Assembly (NCBI RefSeq): GCF_004331345.1
Contig: NZ_SJJZ01000002.1
Span: forward strand, 806,001-870,000
DNA from: Kribbella soli
Lineage (GTDB): Bacteria; Actinomycetota; Actinomycetes; Propionibacteriales; Kribbellaceae
Direction of reading: 5' to 3'
Length of the DNA: 64,000 bases
This document shows positions 16,646 to 25,015 of this stretch, piece after piece (position 1 is the first letter of the stretch; each line of letters opens with the position of its first letter). Under the pieces are notes generated by a model. It saw nothing but the letters and a program-made list of their open reading frames with translations, did not search any database and was not told the origin of the DNA. The position numbers and the translations under genes are program-made.

Positions 16646-17890
16646 TCAGGACTTCGGCGGAACGGTCGAGGCCGGCAGGTGGTGCATGCCCCGCAGCAGG
16701 GTGCTGGGCTCCCACTCCAGGAAGCTCGGGTCGGCGGTCATCCGCAGGTCCGGGAAGCGTTCGATCAGCCGGGTCAGCGCGATGTCCGTCTGCATCTTGG
16801 CCAGCGGCTGCCCGATGCAGAAGTGCGGGCCGTGGCCGAACCCGAGAACACCGTTCGGACGGCGGTCGAGGTCGAGCGTGTTCGCGTTCGGAAACTGTTC
16901 GTCGTCGCGGTGCGCGGACAGGATCGACAGCGCCAGGATGTTGTTCTTCGGTACGACGACGTCGCCGATCTCGATGTCCTCCGCCGTGAACCGGAACGTG
17001 GCCACTCCGACGCCGCCGTCGTACCGCATCAGCTCGTCGATCGCCTGCGGCATGATCGACAGGTCGGACCGCAGCCGCGCCATCGCCTCAGGGTTGGTGA
17101 GCAGGCTGAGGATGCCGTTCGACAGCGTGTGCTGGGAGGTGATGTGACCGGCCACCGTGTAGAGGAAGATCATCGCGACGAGTTCGTCGTCGGTCAGCCG
17201 GTCGCCGTTCGGGTTCCCCTCGATCATCGCGCTGACCATGTCGTCGGCCGGGTTCTTGCGCTTCATCGCGATGATCTGGTGCCCGTACGCGAGCACATTC
17301 TTCGAGGCGGTCTCGACCACCTCCGGCGGGTGCCCGGCGCCGACCAGCTCGACCGCCCACTGCTGGAACCGCTCGCGGTCCTCGAACGGGATGCCGAGCA
17401 CGTCGCAGATGAGATTGATCGGCAGCGGCTGGGCGTACTCGGTGACCAGGTCGATGTCGTCGCGGCCCTCGAGCTTGGTCAGGTAATCGTCGACCAACTG
17501 CTCGATCCGCGGCCGGAACTCATCCATTCGGCGCAGGGTGAACGCCTTGCTCACCAGCGAACGCAGCCGCGTGTGCCGGGGCGGGTCGCTGTTCAGCATG
17601 TGCTGCGACAGCTCGTCATCGAAGCCGACGTCGGGCTTTTCGTCCTCGACGTAGGTACCGGTGTGGCGGGCGAACATCTCGTTCATCCGCGTGCCGTCCT
17701 TGCTCACCCGGGGGTCCTGCAGCAGTGCGCGTACGTCGGCGTACCGGGTCACCAGCCAGACGTCGGCGCCGTGCGGGAAGACCACGTGATGCACCCGGCC
17801 GGCTTTGCGGTAGGGCTCGAGGATCTCGTACGGCCTCTGCATGAAGTCGTCCGGAATCCGCGGGAGGGCCTCCGTCATTTCGGTTGTCAT
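16646..17890 (-). CDS. cytochrome P450 with altered I-helix motif
   Basis: A 414-residue bacterial class I P450. The ATG at 17890 follows AGGAGGATCGGATCT. The haem loop FGHGPHFCIGQPLA places the axial Cys at about 358, and the N-terminal RPYEILEPYRKAG and SDPPRHTRLRSLVSKAFT (residues around 95-112) are typical of CYP107-like enzymes. In the I-helix, the usual AGxE/DTT reads AGHITS (about 246-251): the conserved acid is Ile and the second Thr is Ser. It is convergent with the hydrazine operon and divergent from the MFS gene. No ferredoxin or reductase gene is nearby. Substrate unknown. Confidence 0.9.
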   Translation of the reverse strand: MTTEMTEALPRIPDDFMQRPYEILEPYRKAGRVHHVVFPHGADVWLVTRYADVRALLQDPRVSKDGTRMNEMFARHTGTYVEDEKPDVGFDDELSQHMLNSDPPRHTRLRSLVSKAFTLRRMDEFRPRIEQLVDDYLTKLEGRDDIDLVTEYAQPLPINLICDVLGIPFEDRERFQQWAVELVGAGHPPEVVETASKNVLAYGHQIIAMKRKNPADDMVSAMIEGNPNGDRLTDDELVAMIFLYTVAGHITSQHTLSNGILSLLTNPEAMARLRSDLSIMPQAIDELMRYDGGVGVATFRFTAEDIEIGDVVVPKNNILALSILSAHRDDEQFPNANTLDLDRRPNGVLGFGHGPHFCIGQPLAKMQTDIALTRLIERFPDLRMTADPSFLEWEPSTLLRGMHHLPASTVPPKS

Positions 17891-18081
17891 AGATCCGATC
17901 CTCCTGGCTGCAGGCATGTCGACAGGGGCGCACGTACGCTTCCGCTACGCGTCGCCGTCATTCATCAGAGGCGCCCGCGGGCCTGCCCTGATACGCCTTG
18001 TTTTGTTGCCTTTGAGGGCTGTCCGTACGGCGCTCCAACCGATAACGTGCAGGGTCGAACGCACAGAGGGGTGGAGGGCTG

Positions 18082-19383
18082 ATGAGCGAAGAAGTCGACC
18101 GCGAACCGGGTTCGGCCGAGCGGCCAGGCGAAGGCCTGGGTGCCATCGCTACCTGGCGCCAGACGTCGATCACGTCGAAGGCGCTGCTGTTCGGAGTTTT
18201 CGTCAACCGGCTGGGCGCCTTCCTGCAGATCTTCCTGGTGCTGTTCATGACGCACCGCGGGTTCTCGGCCGGCCAGGCAGGTTTCGCGCTCGGCATCTAC
18301 GGCGCCGGCCATGTGCTGGGGGCGTTCGTCGGCGGCTGGCTGACCGACCGGCTGAGTGCCCGGGCGGCGACGTTGATCAGCATGCTCGGCTCGGCCGCGC
18401 TGATCGTCTCCATCCTCTACATCAACGTGTACTGGGTGATCCTGCTGGCGATCATCACGGTCAGCACCGTCAGCCAGCTGAACCGGCCGGCCGCGCAGGC
18501 GATGCTGGCCGAGCTGACCAAGCCGGGTCAGCTCGTGATGACGATGGCGATGTACCGGCTGGCCATCAACCTGGGCACCGCGGTCACTCCGATCGTCGGC
18601 GTCGCGCTGGTGTCGGTCTCGTACAACCTGCTGTTCTGGGCCGAGGCGTTCGCCGCCGTGGTCTACAGCGCGATCGCCTGGAAGTTCCTGCCCGGGAAGG
18701 CCGCACCGGACGAGGCCGCGAGCGCGGCCAAGGCCGCGGAGCCGAAGCAGGGCTACCGTGCGGTGCTGGCGGACTGGCGGTACGACTTCTACCTGGCCGC
18801 CGTGTTCCTGGTGACGATCGTCTACTGCCAGTACATCGCGGTGCTGCCGCTCGCGATCGTGAACGACGGCCTCAGCCTGTGGTGGTACAGCCTGATCGTC
18901 TCGGCGAACGCCATCGTCGTCGCGGTCTGCGAGGTCCCGGCGACCAAGTACGTGCAGACCTGGCCACTACGCCTGACCGCGATCGCAGGATTCGGTCTGG
19001 TCGCGGTCGGCTACGGGGTCTACGCGATCGCACTGGTCCCGGTGCTGCTGATCATCGGCACGCTGATCTGGACGATGTCGGAGATCATCGGCGCACCCAC
19101 CACGTTCGCCTACCCGGGCATGGTCGCGCCACCGCATCTGCGGGGCCGGTACTCCGGCGCCATGCTGAGCGTGTTCGGTCTCGGAAACGCGGTCGGTCCG
19201 GCGGTCGGCGTCTGGCTCTGGGAACAGATCGGCCAGACCTTCTGGCTGTGGGCGGCGGGAGTGGCCGTCCTCTCCGCCGTCTGCGCCCGGATCGGAATGC
19301 GCCGGCCAGACGAGGCGCCGGCCGATGCGGCGACTTCTGAGGCTGAGGCGGCGCCGGGCGCCAACCCCGAAGCGGCGACCTGA
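18082..19383 (+). CDS. MFS transporter, probable product exporter
   Basis: A 433-residue multi-pass membrane protein of the major facilitator superfamily. FVGGWLTDRLSARAA is the loop 2-3 signature (GxLaDrxGrr type), and TMAMYRLAINLGTAVTPIVG is the glycine/proline-bearing helix 5 seen in drug exporters. Hydrophobic segments run through most of the protein, with a charged Ala/Glu/Lys-rich central loop and a polar Ala/Glu C-terminal tail. It lies inside the biosynthetic cluster, divergent from the P450 gene, and ends at a strong terminator. Export of the product and self-protection is the natural reading. Confidence 0.85.
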   Translation: MSEEVDREPGSAERPGEGLGAIATWRQTSITSKALLFGVFVNRLGAFLQIFLVLFMTHRGFSAGQAGFALGIYGAGHVLGAFVGGWLTDRLSARAATLISMLGSAALIVSILYINVYWVILLAIITVSTVSQLNRPAAQAMLAELTKPGQLVMTMAMYRLAINLGTAVTPIVGVALVSVSYNLLFWAEAFAAVVYSAIAWKFLPGKAAPDEAASAAKAAEPKQGYRAVLADWRYDFYLAAVFLVTIVYCQYIAVLPLAIVNDGLSLWWYSLIVSANAIVVAVCEVPATKYVQTWPLRLTAIAGFGLVAVGYGVYAIALVPVLLIIGTLIWTMSEIIGAPTTFAYPGMVAPPHLRGRYSGAMLSVFGLGNAVGPAVGVWLWEQIGQTFWLWAAGVAVLSAVCARIGMRRPDEAPADAATSEAEAAPGANPEAAT

Positions 19384-19397
19384 GGATCCGCGTTTTG

Positions 19398-19429
19398 AAG
19401 GGGGCCGGTGCAGTCGCACCGGCCCCCTT
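19398..19429. terminator. hairpin terminator with T tract
   Basis: A 14-base-pair stem, AAGGGGGCCGGTGC with its complement, and a 4-base loop lie between the convergent MFS and ATP-grasp-like genes; it ends in TTT. It probably terminates the MFS transcript and, being symmetric, the opposite one as well. Confidence 0.85.
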
Positions 19430-19431
19430 TC

Positions 19432-20847
19432 TCAGTTCTTGCGGACCGGAAGCGCGGATCCCGGCTCGACGTCCGAGTCCTCCGGCAGGGCATGCAGGCA
19501 GCAGCCGACCGACGCGCCGGCGTCCAGCCGGACCACCTCGACGTCGGACTCGACAGACATGGCCCGCGCATACACACCGCCGAACCCGTTCACGACGGTG
19601 TAGACGCCCCAGTTCACGATCCACGGCGCCGGGTCGCCGTCCTGCATCGGGAACAGCTCCGGCACCGGCCGGATCCGGCGCTGGACGACCCACGGGCCGT
19701 CGAGTGCCTCCCGGACCCGCTCCTCCCACAGCTCTCCGTCGGTGTCGGCACGCCAGCCCAGCAGCACCCCTTCCCCGCTGTGCCGCGAGGTCGGCTTGAG
19801 GACCAGTTCTGCCTGATGACCGAGCACGTAGTCGAGCAACTCGACCTGCTTGCCGTCCTCCAGCGTCACTGGCCCAGATCGCACCATCCGGGTCCAGGGC
19901 AGGATCCGGTCGAGGCTGGTCAGCGTCTGCTGATCGAAGTACTGCCGGTTGGCCTCGTCGGACAGCACCGCGAGAGCTCCTTTGCTGGCGAACATCTCGG
20001 CGTCCAGCGGAGTGAAGATCTTCACCTCGCCGCGGGCGGCGGCATCCAGGATCGGGTCCATCATCGCCGACGCGTCCGAGTGCTCGAGCAGATCCTCCAG
20101 CATGAAGAGGCGCTGGATGATGTCGACCTTCACGTCGCCGAGCCAGACGCCGCCGTCGCGGACCTCGAGCTGCCCGATGTGGCCGACGTGGGCGTCGATT
20201 CCCATGTCCTGCAGGCGCGTCGCGAAGTGCCGCATGTACGGCTCGAGGGTCTCGTAGCTGCTCGGCCAGTCGACGGTGGCCAGCACCGGCCGGGAGCCGT
20301 GCGAGAACCCGCTTTCGACGAACATGTTGTTGACCTGTTCGCGCATCGTGTCCACGTAGGCCAGGCGGTGCGTCTGCGCGAACTCCGCCAGGATCGGCTG
20401 ATCCAGGAGGGCCCGGGCCATGTCGGACTGGTCGATGCCGCCGAGCGCGCTGCCCATGTTGAACTCGAGCAGCTTGAACCCGTTCTCGTCCAGGTACAGG
20501 TCGGCGCGGCTCTGCTTCGTCACCGTCGCGCCGCGGCTGCGCAGCACGGCCGAGACCTGTACGTCGGTCATTCCGACCGAACGGGCGAACGCCGCCAGGT
20601 CACCGCCGTACAACTTGTCGGGCAGGCTGGTCAGGGCAGCGTGCATGGTCAGGATGTCGTTCGCGAGCTGATCACACTCGTCGGCGCCGAGGAACAGCGG
20701 CCGCGCCAGGTACCGGCCGCCGTACACCGACTGCAATCCGATCGACTCGGGGTGGGTGCTGACGAGTTCGGCGGCGGAGATCCCGCGGCGCTTGATCTCG
20801 TCCAGGTACTGGGCAGTGAGTTCAGCTCGGCTCAGGCCGGTCAGCAT
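19432..20847 (-). CDS. ATP-grasp-type ligase 2 (circularly permuted / glutathionylspermidine-synthase-like)
   Basis: A 471-residue protein. The ATG at 20847 is preferred over those upstream because GGAGG lies 8 bases before it. A middle LLEFNMGSALGGIDQSD resembles the EFN-type Mg site of permuted ATP-grasps. The C-terminal half has LVLKPTSRHSGEGVLLGW (nucleotide-binding lysine) and WVVQRRIRP (the strand that lines ATP). The order suggests the permuted ATP-grasp fold of the glutathionylspermidine-synthetase/YgiC group, with peptide- or amide-bond formation. It is divergent from the dimethylargininase-like gene across a 125-base promoter region. Substrates are unknown. Confidence 0.75.
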   Translation of the reverse strand: MLTGLSRAELTAQYLDEIKRRGISAAELVSTHPESIGLQSVYGGRYLARPLFLGADECDQLANDILTMHAALTSLPDKLYGGDLAAFARSVGMTDVQVSAVLRSRGATVTKQSRADLYLDENGFKLLEFNMGSALGGIDQSDMARALLDQPILAEFAQTHRLAYVDTMREQVNNMFVESGFSHGSRPVLATVDWPSSYETLEPYMRHFATRLQDMGIDAHVGHIGQLEVRDGGVWLGDVKVDIIQRLFMLEDLLEHSDASAMMDPILDAAARGEVKIFTPLDAEMFASKGALAVLSDEANRQYFDQQTLTSLDRILPWTRMVRSGPVTLEDGKQVELLDYVLGHQAELVLKPTSRHSGEGVLLGWRADTDGELWEERVREALDGPWVVQRRIRPVPELFPMQDGDPAPWIVNWGVYTVVNGFGGVYARAMSVESDVEVVRLDAGASVGCCLHALPEDSDVEPGSALPVRKN

Positions 20848-20972
20848 ATTCGGGACCTCCATGGGCAAGACGGAACAGAGCGCTCCTGCTCGGACAGAGC
20901 CCGGCACGGTCGCCCGGAAATACACCGGCCGGCGCGAGTATCTGATCGCGACTCCCGCGCGCTCTTGTCGGC

Positions 20973-21857
20973 ATGGAACTCATCTCCGAGGTCGGTACGC
21001 CGACCAACGCCACCGCCGACGTACCGTCCGACGCCGCGATCCGGCGGAGCACTCACCGCCGGTACCTGATGTGCCCGCCCACCCACTTCGACGTCACCTA
21101 CTCGATCAACCCGTGGATGAATCCCGCCAAGCCGACCGATCAGCCGATCGCGGCGGCGCAGTGGCAGCGGATCCACGACCAGCTGGTCGACCTCGGGCAC
21201 ACCGTGGACGTGATCCCACCGGTGCCCGGGTTGCCGGACATGGTGTTCGCCGCGAACGGCGCCACCGTCTGGGGCGACCGTGCGCTCGTCGCCCGTTTCC
21301 GCCACGTCGAGCGGGACGCGGAGTCGGCGTCGTACCTGGAATGGTTCGCCAGTCGCGGTCTGCACGTCCAGCAGGCCTCGACGGCGAACGAGGGCGAAGG
21401 CGACTACCTGACCGCCGGGTCCTGGTTGCTGGCCGGCAGCGGGTTCCGCACCGACCGCCGGGCGCACCTCGAGAGTGAGCTGTACTTCGACCGCCCGGTG
21501 ATCGGCCTGACCCTCGTCGACGACCGGTACTACCACCTGGACACCGCACTGGCCGTGCTGGACGACGAGACCGTCATGTACTACCCGGGCGCCTTCACCC
21601 CGGGGAGTCAGGCGATCCTGCGCGAACTCTTCCCGTCCGCGATCATCGCAACCGCCGAAGACGCCGGTGTGTTCGCCCTGAACGCGGTCTCCGACGGCCT
21701 GCATGTCCTGATGCCGGCGGGTTCCACCAACCTGGTCGCGAAGCTGCGGGAGGCGGGCTTCGTCCCGATCGGCATGGATGTCTCCGAACTCCTGCGGGCC
21801 GGTGGCGGGGTGAAGTGCTGCACGTTGGAGCTGCACGGCCCGGCAGGTGGCCGATGA
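20973..21857 (+). CDS. amidinotransferase/dimethylargininase (DDAH) family enzyme
   Basis: A 294-residue guanidine-modifying enzyme. The catalytic set is complete: Cys282 in GGGVKCCTLEL, His near 188 in YYHLDTALAV, and the acidic pair in NEGEGD near residues 138-143. It has the family opening RYLMCPPTHFDVTYSINPWM. DDAH enzymes hydrolyse N-omega-methylated arginine to citrulline; relatives act on arginine or transfer amidino groups. No clear ribosome site precedes the ATG at 20973. It overlaps the next gene by 4 bases. In this pathway it may supply citrulline/ornithine or process a guanidine or hydroxyguanidine, which is inference. Confidence 0.85.
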   Translation: MELISEVGTPTNATADVPSDAAIRRSTHRRYLMCPPTHFDVTYSINPWMNPAKPTDQPIAAAQWQRIHDQLVDLGHTVDVIPPVPGLPDMVFAANGATVWGDRALVARFRHVERDAESASYLEWFASRGLHVQQASTANEGEGDYLTAGSWLLAGSGFRTDRRAHLESELYFDRPVIGLTLVDDRYYHLDTALAVLDDETVMYYPGAFTPGSQAILRELFPSAIIATAEDAGVFALNAVSDGLHVLMPAGSTNLVAKLREAGFVPIGMDVSELLRAGGGVKCCTLELHGPAGGR

Positions 21858-22195
21858 TCGACTACGACGGCAGGAGGTTCTCCCCCGCCGGACACCACTC
21901 GGAAAGCCATGACGTCACCGTCGCGTCGTACCGGCAGCGCGGCGACCTGCTGTGGGCCGACTTCAGCGGTGGTCGCGTCCGGCGTGGTGCGCTCACCGGC
22001 GTATGCCGGCCGGACGACACACTGGAGTTCAGCTACAGCATGGTGCTCGCCGACGGCGCAGTGGTCGCAGGGCACTGCGAGAGCACACCTGAGTTCCTGC
22101 CAGACGGCCGGATCCGGTTGCACGAACGCTGGGAGCGGTACGGTCCGCAGGCCGCTACCGGCGTGTCCGAGCTCGATGAGATCGCCTCCGGCTGA
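21854..22195 (+). CDS. small lipocalin-like protein of the so-called N-acetylglutamate-synthase family
   Basis: A 113-residue protein starting in an ATGA overlap with the DDAH-like gene. MIDYDGRRFSPAGHHSE, a DLLWADFSGGRVRRGALTGVC strand pair and the end STPEFLPDGRIRLHERWERYG match a family of about 110-residue bacterial proteins often labelled N-acetylglutamate synthase, although they lack a GNAT fold and look all-beta. That label is doubtful. It is probably a small-ligand-binding accessory protein of the pathway. Translation coupled to the DDAH-like gene suggests they act together. Confidence 0.7.
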   Translation: MIDYDGRRFSPAGHHSESHDVTVASYRQRGDLLWADFSGGRVRRGALTGVCRPDDTLEFSYSMVLADGAVVAGHCESTPEFLPDGRIRLHERWERYGPQAATGVSELDEIASG

Positions 22196-22240
22196 TCGGC
22201 CGGATGTATCAGACCATCGTCGATCCGCGCTCTGCTTGTC

Positions 22241-22693
22241 ATGAATCACGCCGCGGGCAAGGAGGTCAGCGCCGACGGCTTGTCCGTGGTGCTGACCAGC
22301 GTGTCGTCGGACTCGCACACCTGGAATCTGGTCGTCCTGCAACTGGTTCTCGAGGAGCTCGGCCATCAGGTGCACAACCTCGGCGCCTGCGTTCCGGACG
22401 AGCTGATGGTCTCCGAGTGTCTGCGGCTGCGGCCGGATCTCGTCGTGGTCAGCAGTGTCAACGGTCACGGCTTCCACGACGGCCTGCGGCTGATCCGTCA
22501 GGTACGGAGCCACGCGGAACTGGCCGGCACTCCGATGGTGATCGGCGGGAAGCTCGGGATCGCCGGGCCGGGCTGCGACCGCAGCCGGGCCCAACTGACA
22601 GCGGCAGGGTACGGCGCGGTCTTCGAGGACGGCACCGGCCTCACCGCCTTCCAGTCGTACGTCGGCAGGCTCGCCATCGGCCAGGCTTCGTGA
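22241..22693 (+). CDS. glutamate mutase small (B12-binding) subunit GlmS-like
   Basis: A 150-residue cobalamin-binding protein, partner of GlmE. The B12 motif is DSHTWN (family DxHxxG: the cobalt-ligating His is kept, the Gly is Asn), followed by VVVSSVNGHG (for SSLYGHG) and VIGGKLGI (for the GG motif). With GlmE it should convert L-glutamate to (2S,3S)-3-methylaspartate by an adenosylcobalamin radical. It ends in a GTGA overlap with the glmE-like gene. Such pairs provide methylaspartate or its decarboxylation product in several natural-product pathways. No MutL-type reactivase gene is seen. Confidence 0.85.
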   Translation: MNHAAGKEVSADGLSVVLTSVSSDSHTWNLVVLQLVLEELGHQVHNLGACVPDELMVSECLRLRPDLVVVSSVNGHGFHDGLRLIRQVRSHAELAGTPMVIGGKLGIAGPGCDRSRAQLTAAGYGAVFEDGTGLTAFQSYVGRLAIGQAS

Positions 22694-24045
22694 GCGTCCC
22701 GGATACCGGCTCGTTCGGTGACTTCGTCGCCCGGGCGCACCGATCGGGCAAGCTCGTGGTGCAACCGCGGATGGGTGTCAGCGATCCCGCCGCGATGCGC
22801 GCCGGGCTCCTGGCCACCCGGAAAGCGGCGGCGACCGCGGTCGGCACGATCACGCTCGACAGCTACACCCGGATGGGTGACAACGCGAACGCGCGCGCCG
22901 CGCTCGCGGCCGGAATCGAGCTCAACGGGTACCCCATCGTCGCGCACGACCCGGCCGTCACCCGATCGGTGCTGGACGGTGTCGCCGGGCCTGACTTCCC
23001 CGTGCAGATCCGGCACGGTTCGCCCTGCCCCGAGCCGATCGTGGCCGCGCTGATCCAGGCCGGACTGCACGCGACCGAGGGCGGGCCGGTCTCCTACTGC
23101 CTGCCCTACAGCCGGATGCCGCTGGAGGACTCGATCCCGAACTGGGCCCGCAGCTGTGACCTGCTGGCGGAGCTCAGATCGACCGGGGCCGAACCGCACG
23201 TCGAAAGCTTCGGCGGCTGCATGATGGGTCAGCTCTGCCCGCCCGGCCTCCTGGTCGCGTTGAGCGTGCTCGAGTGCCTGTTCTTCCGGCAGCACGGAAT
23301 CCGCAGCGTCTCTTTGAGCTACGCACAGCAGACCAACTCGGATCAGGACACGGAAGCGCTGCTGGCGTTGCGCCGGCTGGCCACGCACTGGTTGCCGGAC
23401 GTCGACTGGCACATCGTCGTCTACACCTACATGGGTGTGTATCCGCGGACGCCTGCCGGTGCCGCCGGGCTCCTGGAGGAAGCGGCCCGGCTGGCGGTCC
23501 GGGCCGGCGCGGCCCGGCTGATCGTGAAGACGGTTGCCGAGGGCTACCGAATTCCCACGTTCGCCGAGAACATCGCCGCCCTCGAGACCGCGGCGCTGGC
23601 CGCCGAAGGGTGCCTCACGATCGCCGGCGATGCCGTCGACACCGGCATCCACGCCGAGGCCAGCGCCTTGATCGAGGCGGTGCTCGACCTCGGTCCGGAT
23701 CTCGGCGCGGCACTGGCCACCGCGTTCCGGCGCGGCTACCTCGACGTGCCGTACTGCCTGCATCCGGACAACGCCGGCCGGGCCCGCAGCTACCTCGACA
23801 GCACCGGCCGGCTGCAGTGGTTGTCGATCGGGTCGTTGCCGATCCGCGGTGTGGTCGGCCCGACCGACTCCGCGAAGCTGACGGCGGCCGGGCTGCTGGC
23901 CTCGCTGTCGTACGTGGAACGGACCTTCGACAACGCGAGCCTCGAGCAGGAGTTTCACGCCGTATCGGACCACTCATCAGGGAGCACAGATGACCGAGAC
24001 CCGGATCCCGGAAACCGAAGCCCGGCTGCCCGCCAGTCCGCGTGA
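22690..24045 (+). CDS. glutamate mutase catalytic subunit GlmE-like
   Basis: A 451-residue TIM-barrel subunit. By hand alignment, the residues that grip the substrate in Clostridium GlmE are all kept: Arg27 (QPR, for R66), Arg61 (SYTR, for R100), Arg108 (RHG, for R149), Glu130 (EGG, for E171) and Tyr140 (for Y181). Activity on glutamate or a close analogue is therefore likely. The N-terminus is about 39 residues shorter than in Clostridium. The GTG at 22690 overlaps the glmS-like stop. Its 3' end overlaps the AsnRS-like gene by 56 bases, so the last 19 residues, which are low-complexity, share DNA with that gene. Confidence 0.88.
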   Translation: MSVPDTGSFGDFVARAHRSGKLVVQPRMGVSDPAAMRAGLLATRKAAATAVGTITLDSYTRMGDNANARAALAAGIELNGYPIVAHDPAVTRSVLDGVAGPDFPVQIRHGSPCPEPIVAALIQAGLHATEGGPVSYCLPYSRMPLEDSIPNWARSCDLLAELRSTGAEPHVESFGGCMMGQLCPPGLLVALSVLECLFFRQHGIRSVSLSYAQQTNSDQDTEALLALRRLATHWLPDVDWHIVVYTYMGVYPRTPAGAAGLLEEAARLAVRAGAARLIVKTVAEGYRIPTFAENIAALETAALAAEGCLTIAGDAVDTGIHAEASALIEAVLDLGPDLGAALATAFRRGYLDVPYCLHPDNAGRARSYLDSTGRLQWLSIGSLPIRGVVGPTDSAKLTAAGLLASLSYVERTFDNASLEQEFHAVSDHSSGSTDDRDPDPGNRSPAARQSA

Positions 24046-24997
24046 GCACCTCACCTCACCCGTCACCCGGTCGGTCCTCAGGATCCAGCACCGGATGCTC
24101 ACCGCGGCCCGCGAGCTTCTCGGCGCCCGCGGGTTCATCGAGTTGCTGCCGCCGGTGATCGGCCCGGTCACCGACCCAGGCGCGCGCGGGGCCAAGCAGG
24201 TCGACGTGGACTACTACGGGCACCGCTACAAACTGATGACGAGCGCGATCCTCTACAAGCAGGCCGCGCTGACCTCGTTCGACAAGATCTTCTTCATCGC
24301 GCCGAACATCCGGCTGGAACCGCTCGAGACCGCGTCGACGAGCAGGCACCTGGCCGAGTTCCACCAGATCGATATCGAGATCGCGGACGCGTCCCGGGAC
24401 GACGCCATGGCGATCGCGGAGGATCTCGTCCGTCACGTCGTACAGCAGGTGGTCGCGGAACTCCCCCACGAGTTCGAGGCCCTCGGCCGGGACACCTCCG
24501 GGTTCGCCGAGTTGATCGGTACGCCGTTCGGGCGCCGGACGCACGCCGACGCGGTCGCCGACCTGCGGGCGACGGGTCACGACCAGAACCCGGATGCCGA
24601 GCTCGACTGGGTGGGCGAGGCGAAGTTGTCGGCGAAGGCGAGCAGACCGTTCTTCGTCACCGACTACCCGAAGGGATCGCGCGGCTTCTACGACCGGGAG
24701 GACAAGGACCGGCCGGGCATGCTGCGGAACTTCGATCTGATCGCCGCCGAGGGGTACGGCGAGCTGTGCAGCGGCAGCGAGCGCGAGCAGGACTACGCCA
24801 CGATCATCTCGCGGATGCGGGAGACGGCGGAGAACCCCGCGAAGTACGCGTGGTACCTGCAGATGCTGAAGGACGGCGTACCGCCGAGCGCCGGTTTCGG
24901 CCTCGGCCTCGAGCGGTTCACCCGGTACGTCGCCGGGCTGGACTCGGTCTGGCAGGCCAGCGCGTTCCCGAAGGTGCCCGGCATCGCTTCGCCCTGA
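23990..24997 (+). CDS. AsnRS-like class II synthetase core (asparagine-synthetase type)
   Basis: A 335-residue class II aminoacyl-tRNA-synthetase catalytic core related to AspRS/AsnRS, without the N-terminal anticodon-binding OB domain. Motif 2 region IRLEPLETASTSRHLAEFHQ and motif 3 GFGLGLER (about 303-310) are clear; GSEREQDYATIISRM matches the AsnRS core. In archaea such an OB-less AsnRS paralogue makes asparagine from aspartate (AS-AR). Position inside the glmE-like 3' end suggests the substrate is the mutase product, giving a 3-methylasparagine or a related amide/hydrazide. That is inference. It is unlikely to charge tRNA. Confidence 0.85.
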   Translation: MTETRIPETEARLPASPREHLTSPVTRSVLRIQHRMLTAARELLGARGFIELLPPVIGPVTDPGARGAKQVDVDYYGHRYKLMTSAILYKQAALTSFDKIFFIAPNIRLEPLETASTSRHLAEFHQIDIEIADASRDDAMAIAEDLVRHVVQQVVAELPHEFEALGRDTSGFAELIGTPFGRRTHADAVADLRATGHDQNPDAELDWVGEAKLSAKASRPFFVTDYPKGSRGFYDREDKDRPGMLRNFDLIAAEGYGELCSGSEREQDYATIISRMRETAENPAKYAWYLQMLKDGVPPSAGFGLGLERFTRYVAGLDSVWQASAFPKVPGIASP

Positions 24998-25015
24998 GCG
25001 CCGGTTCCAGCGAAG

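Noticed and set aside
19408-21069. A 553-codon plus-strand frame
   Set aside because: It is antisense to the permuted ATP-grasp gene, which has family motifs and a ribosome site.
23990-24997. Housekeeping asparaginyl-tRNA synthetase
   Set aside because: The anticodon-binding OB domain is missing and the gene overlaps the mutase gene.
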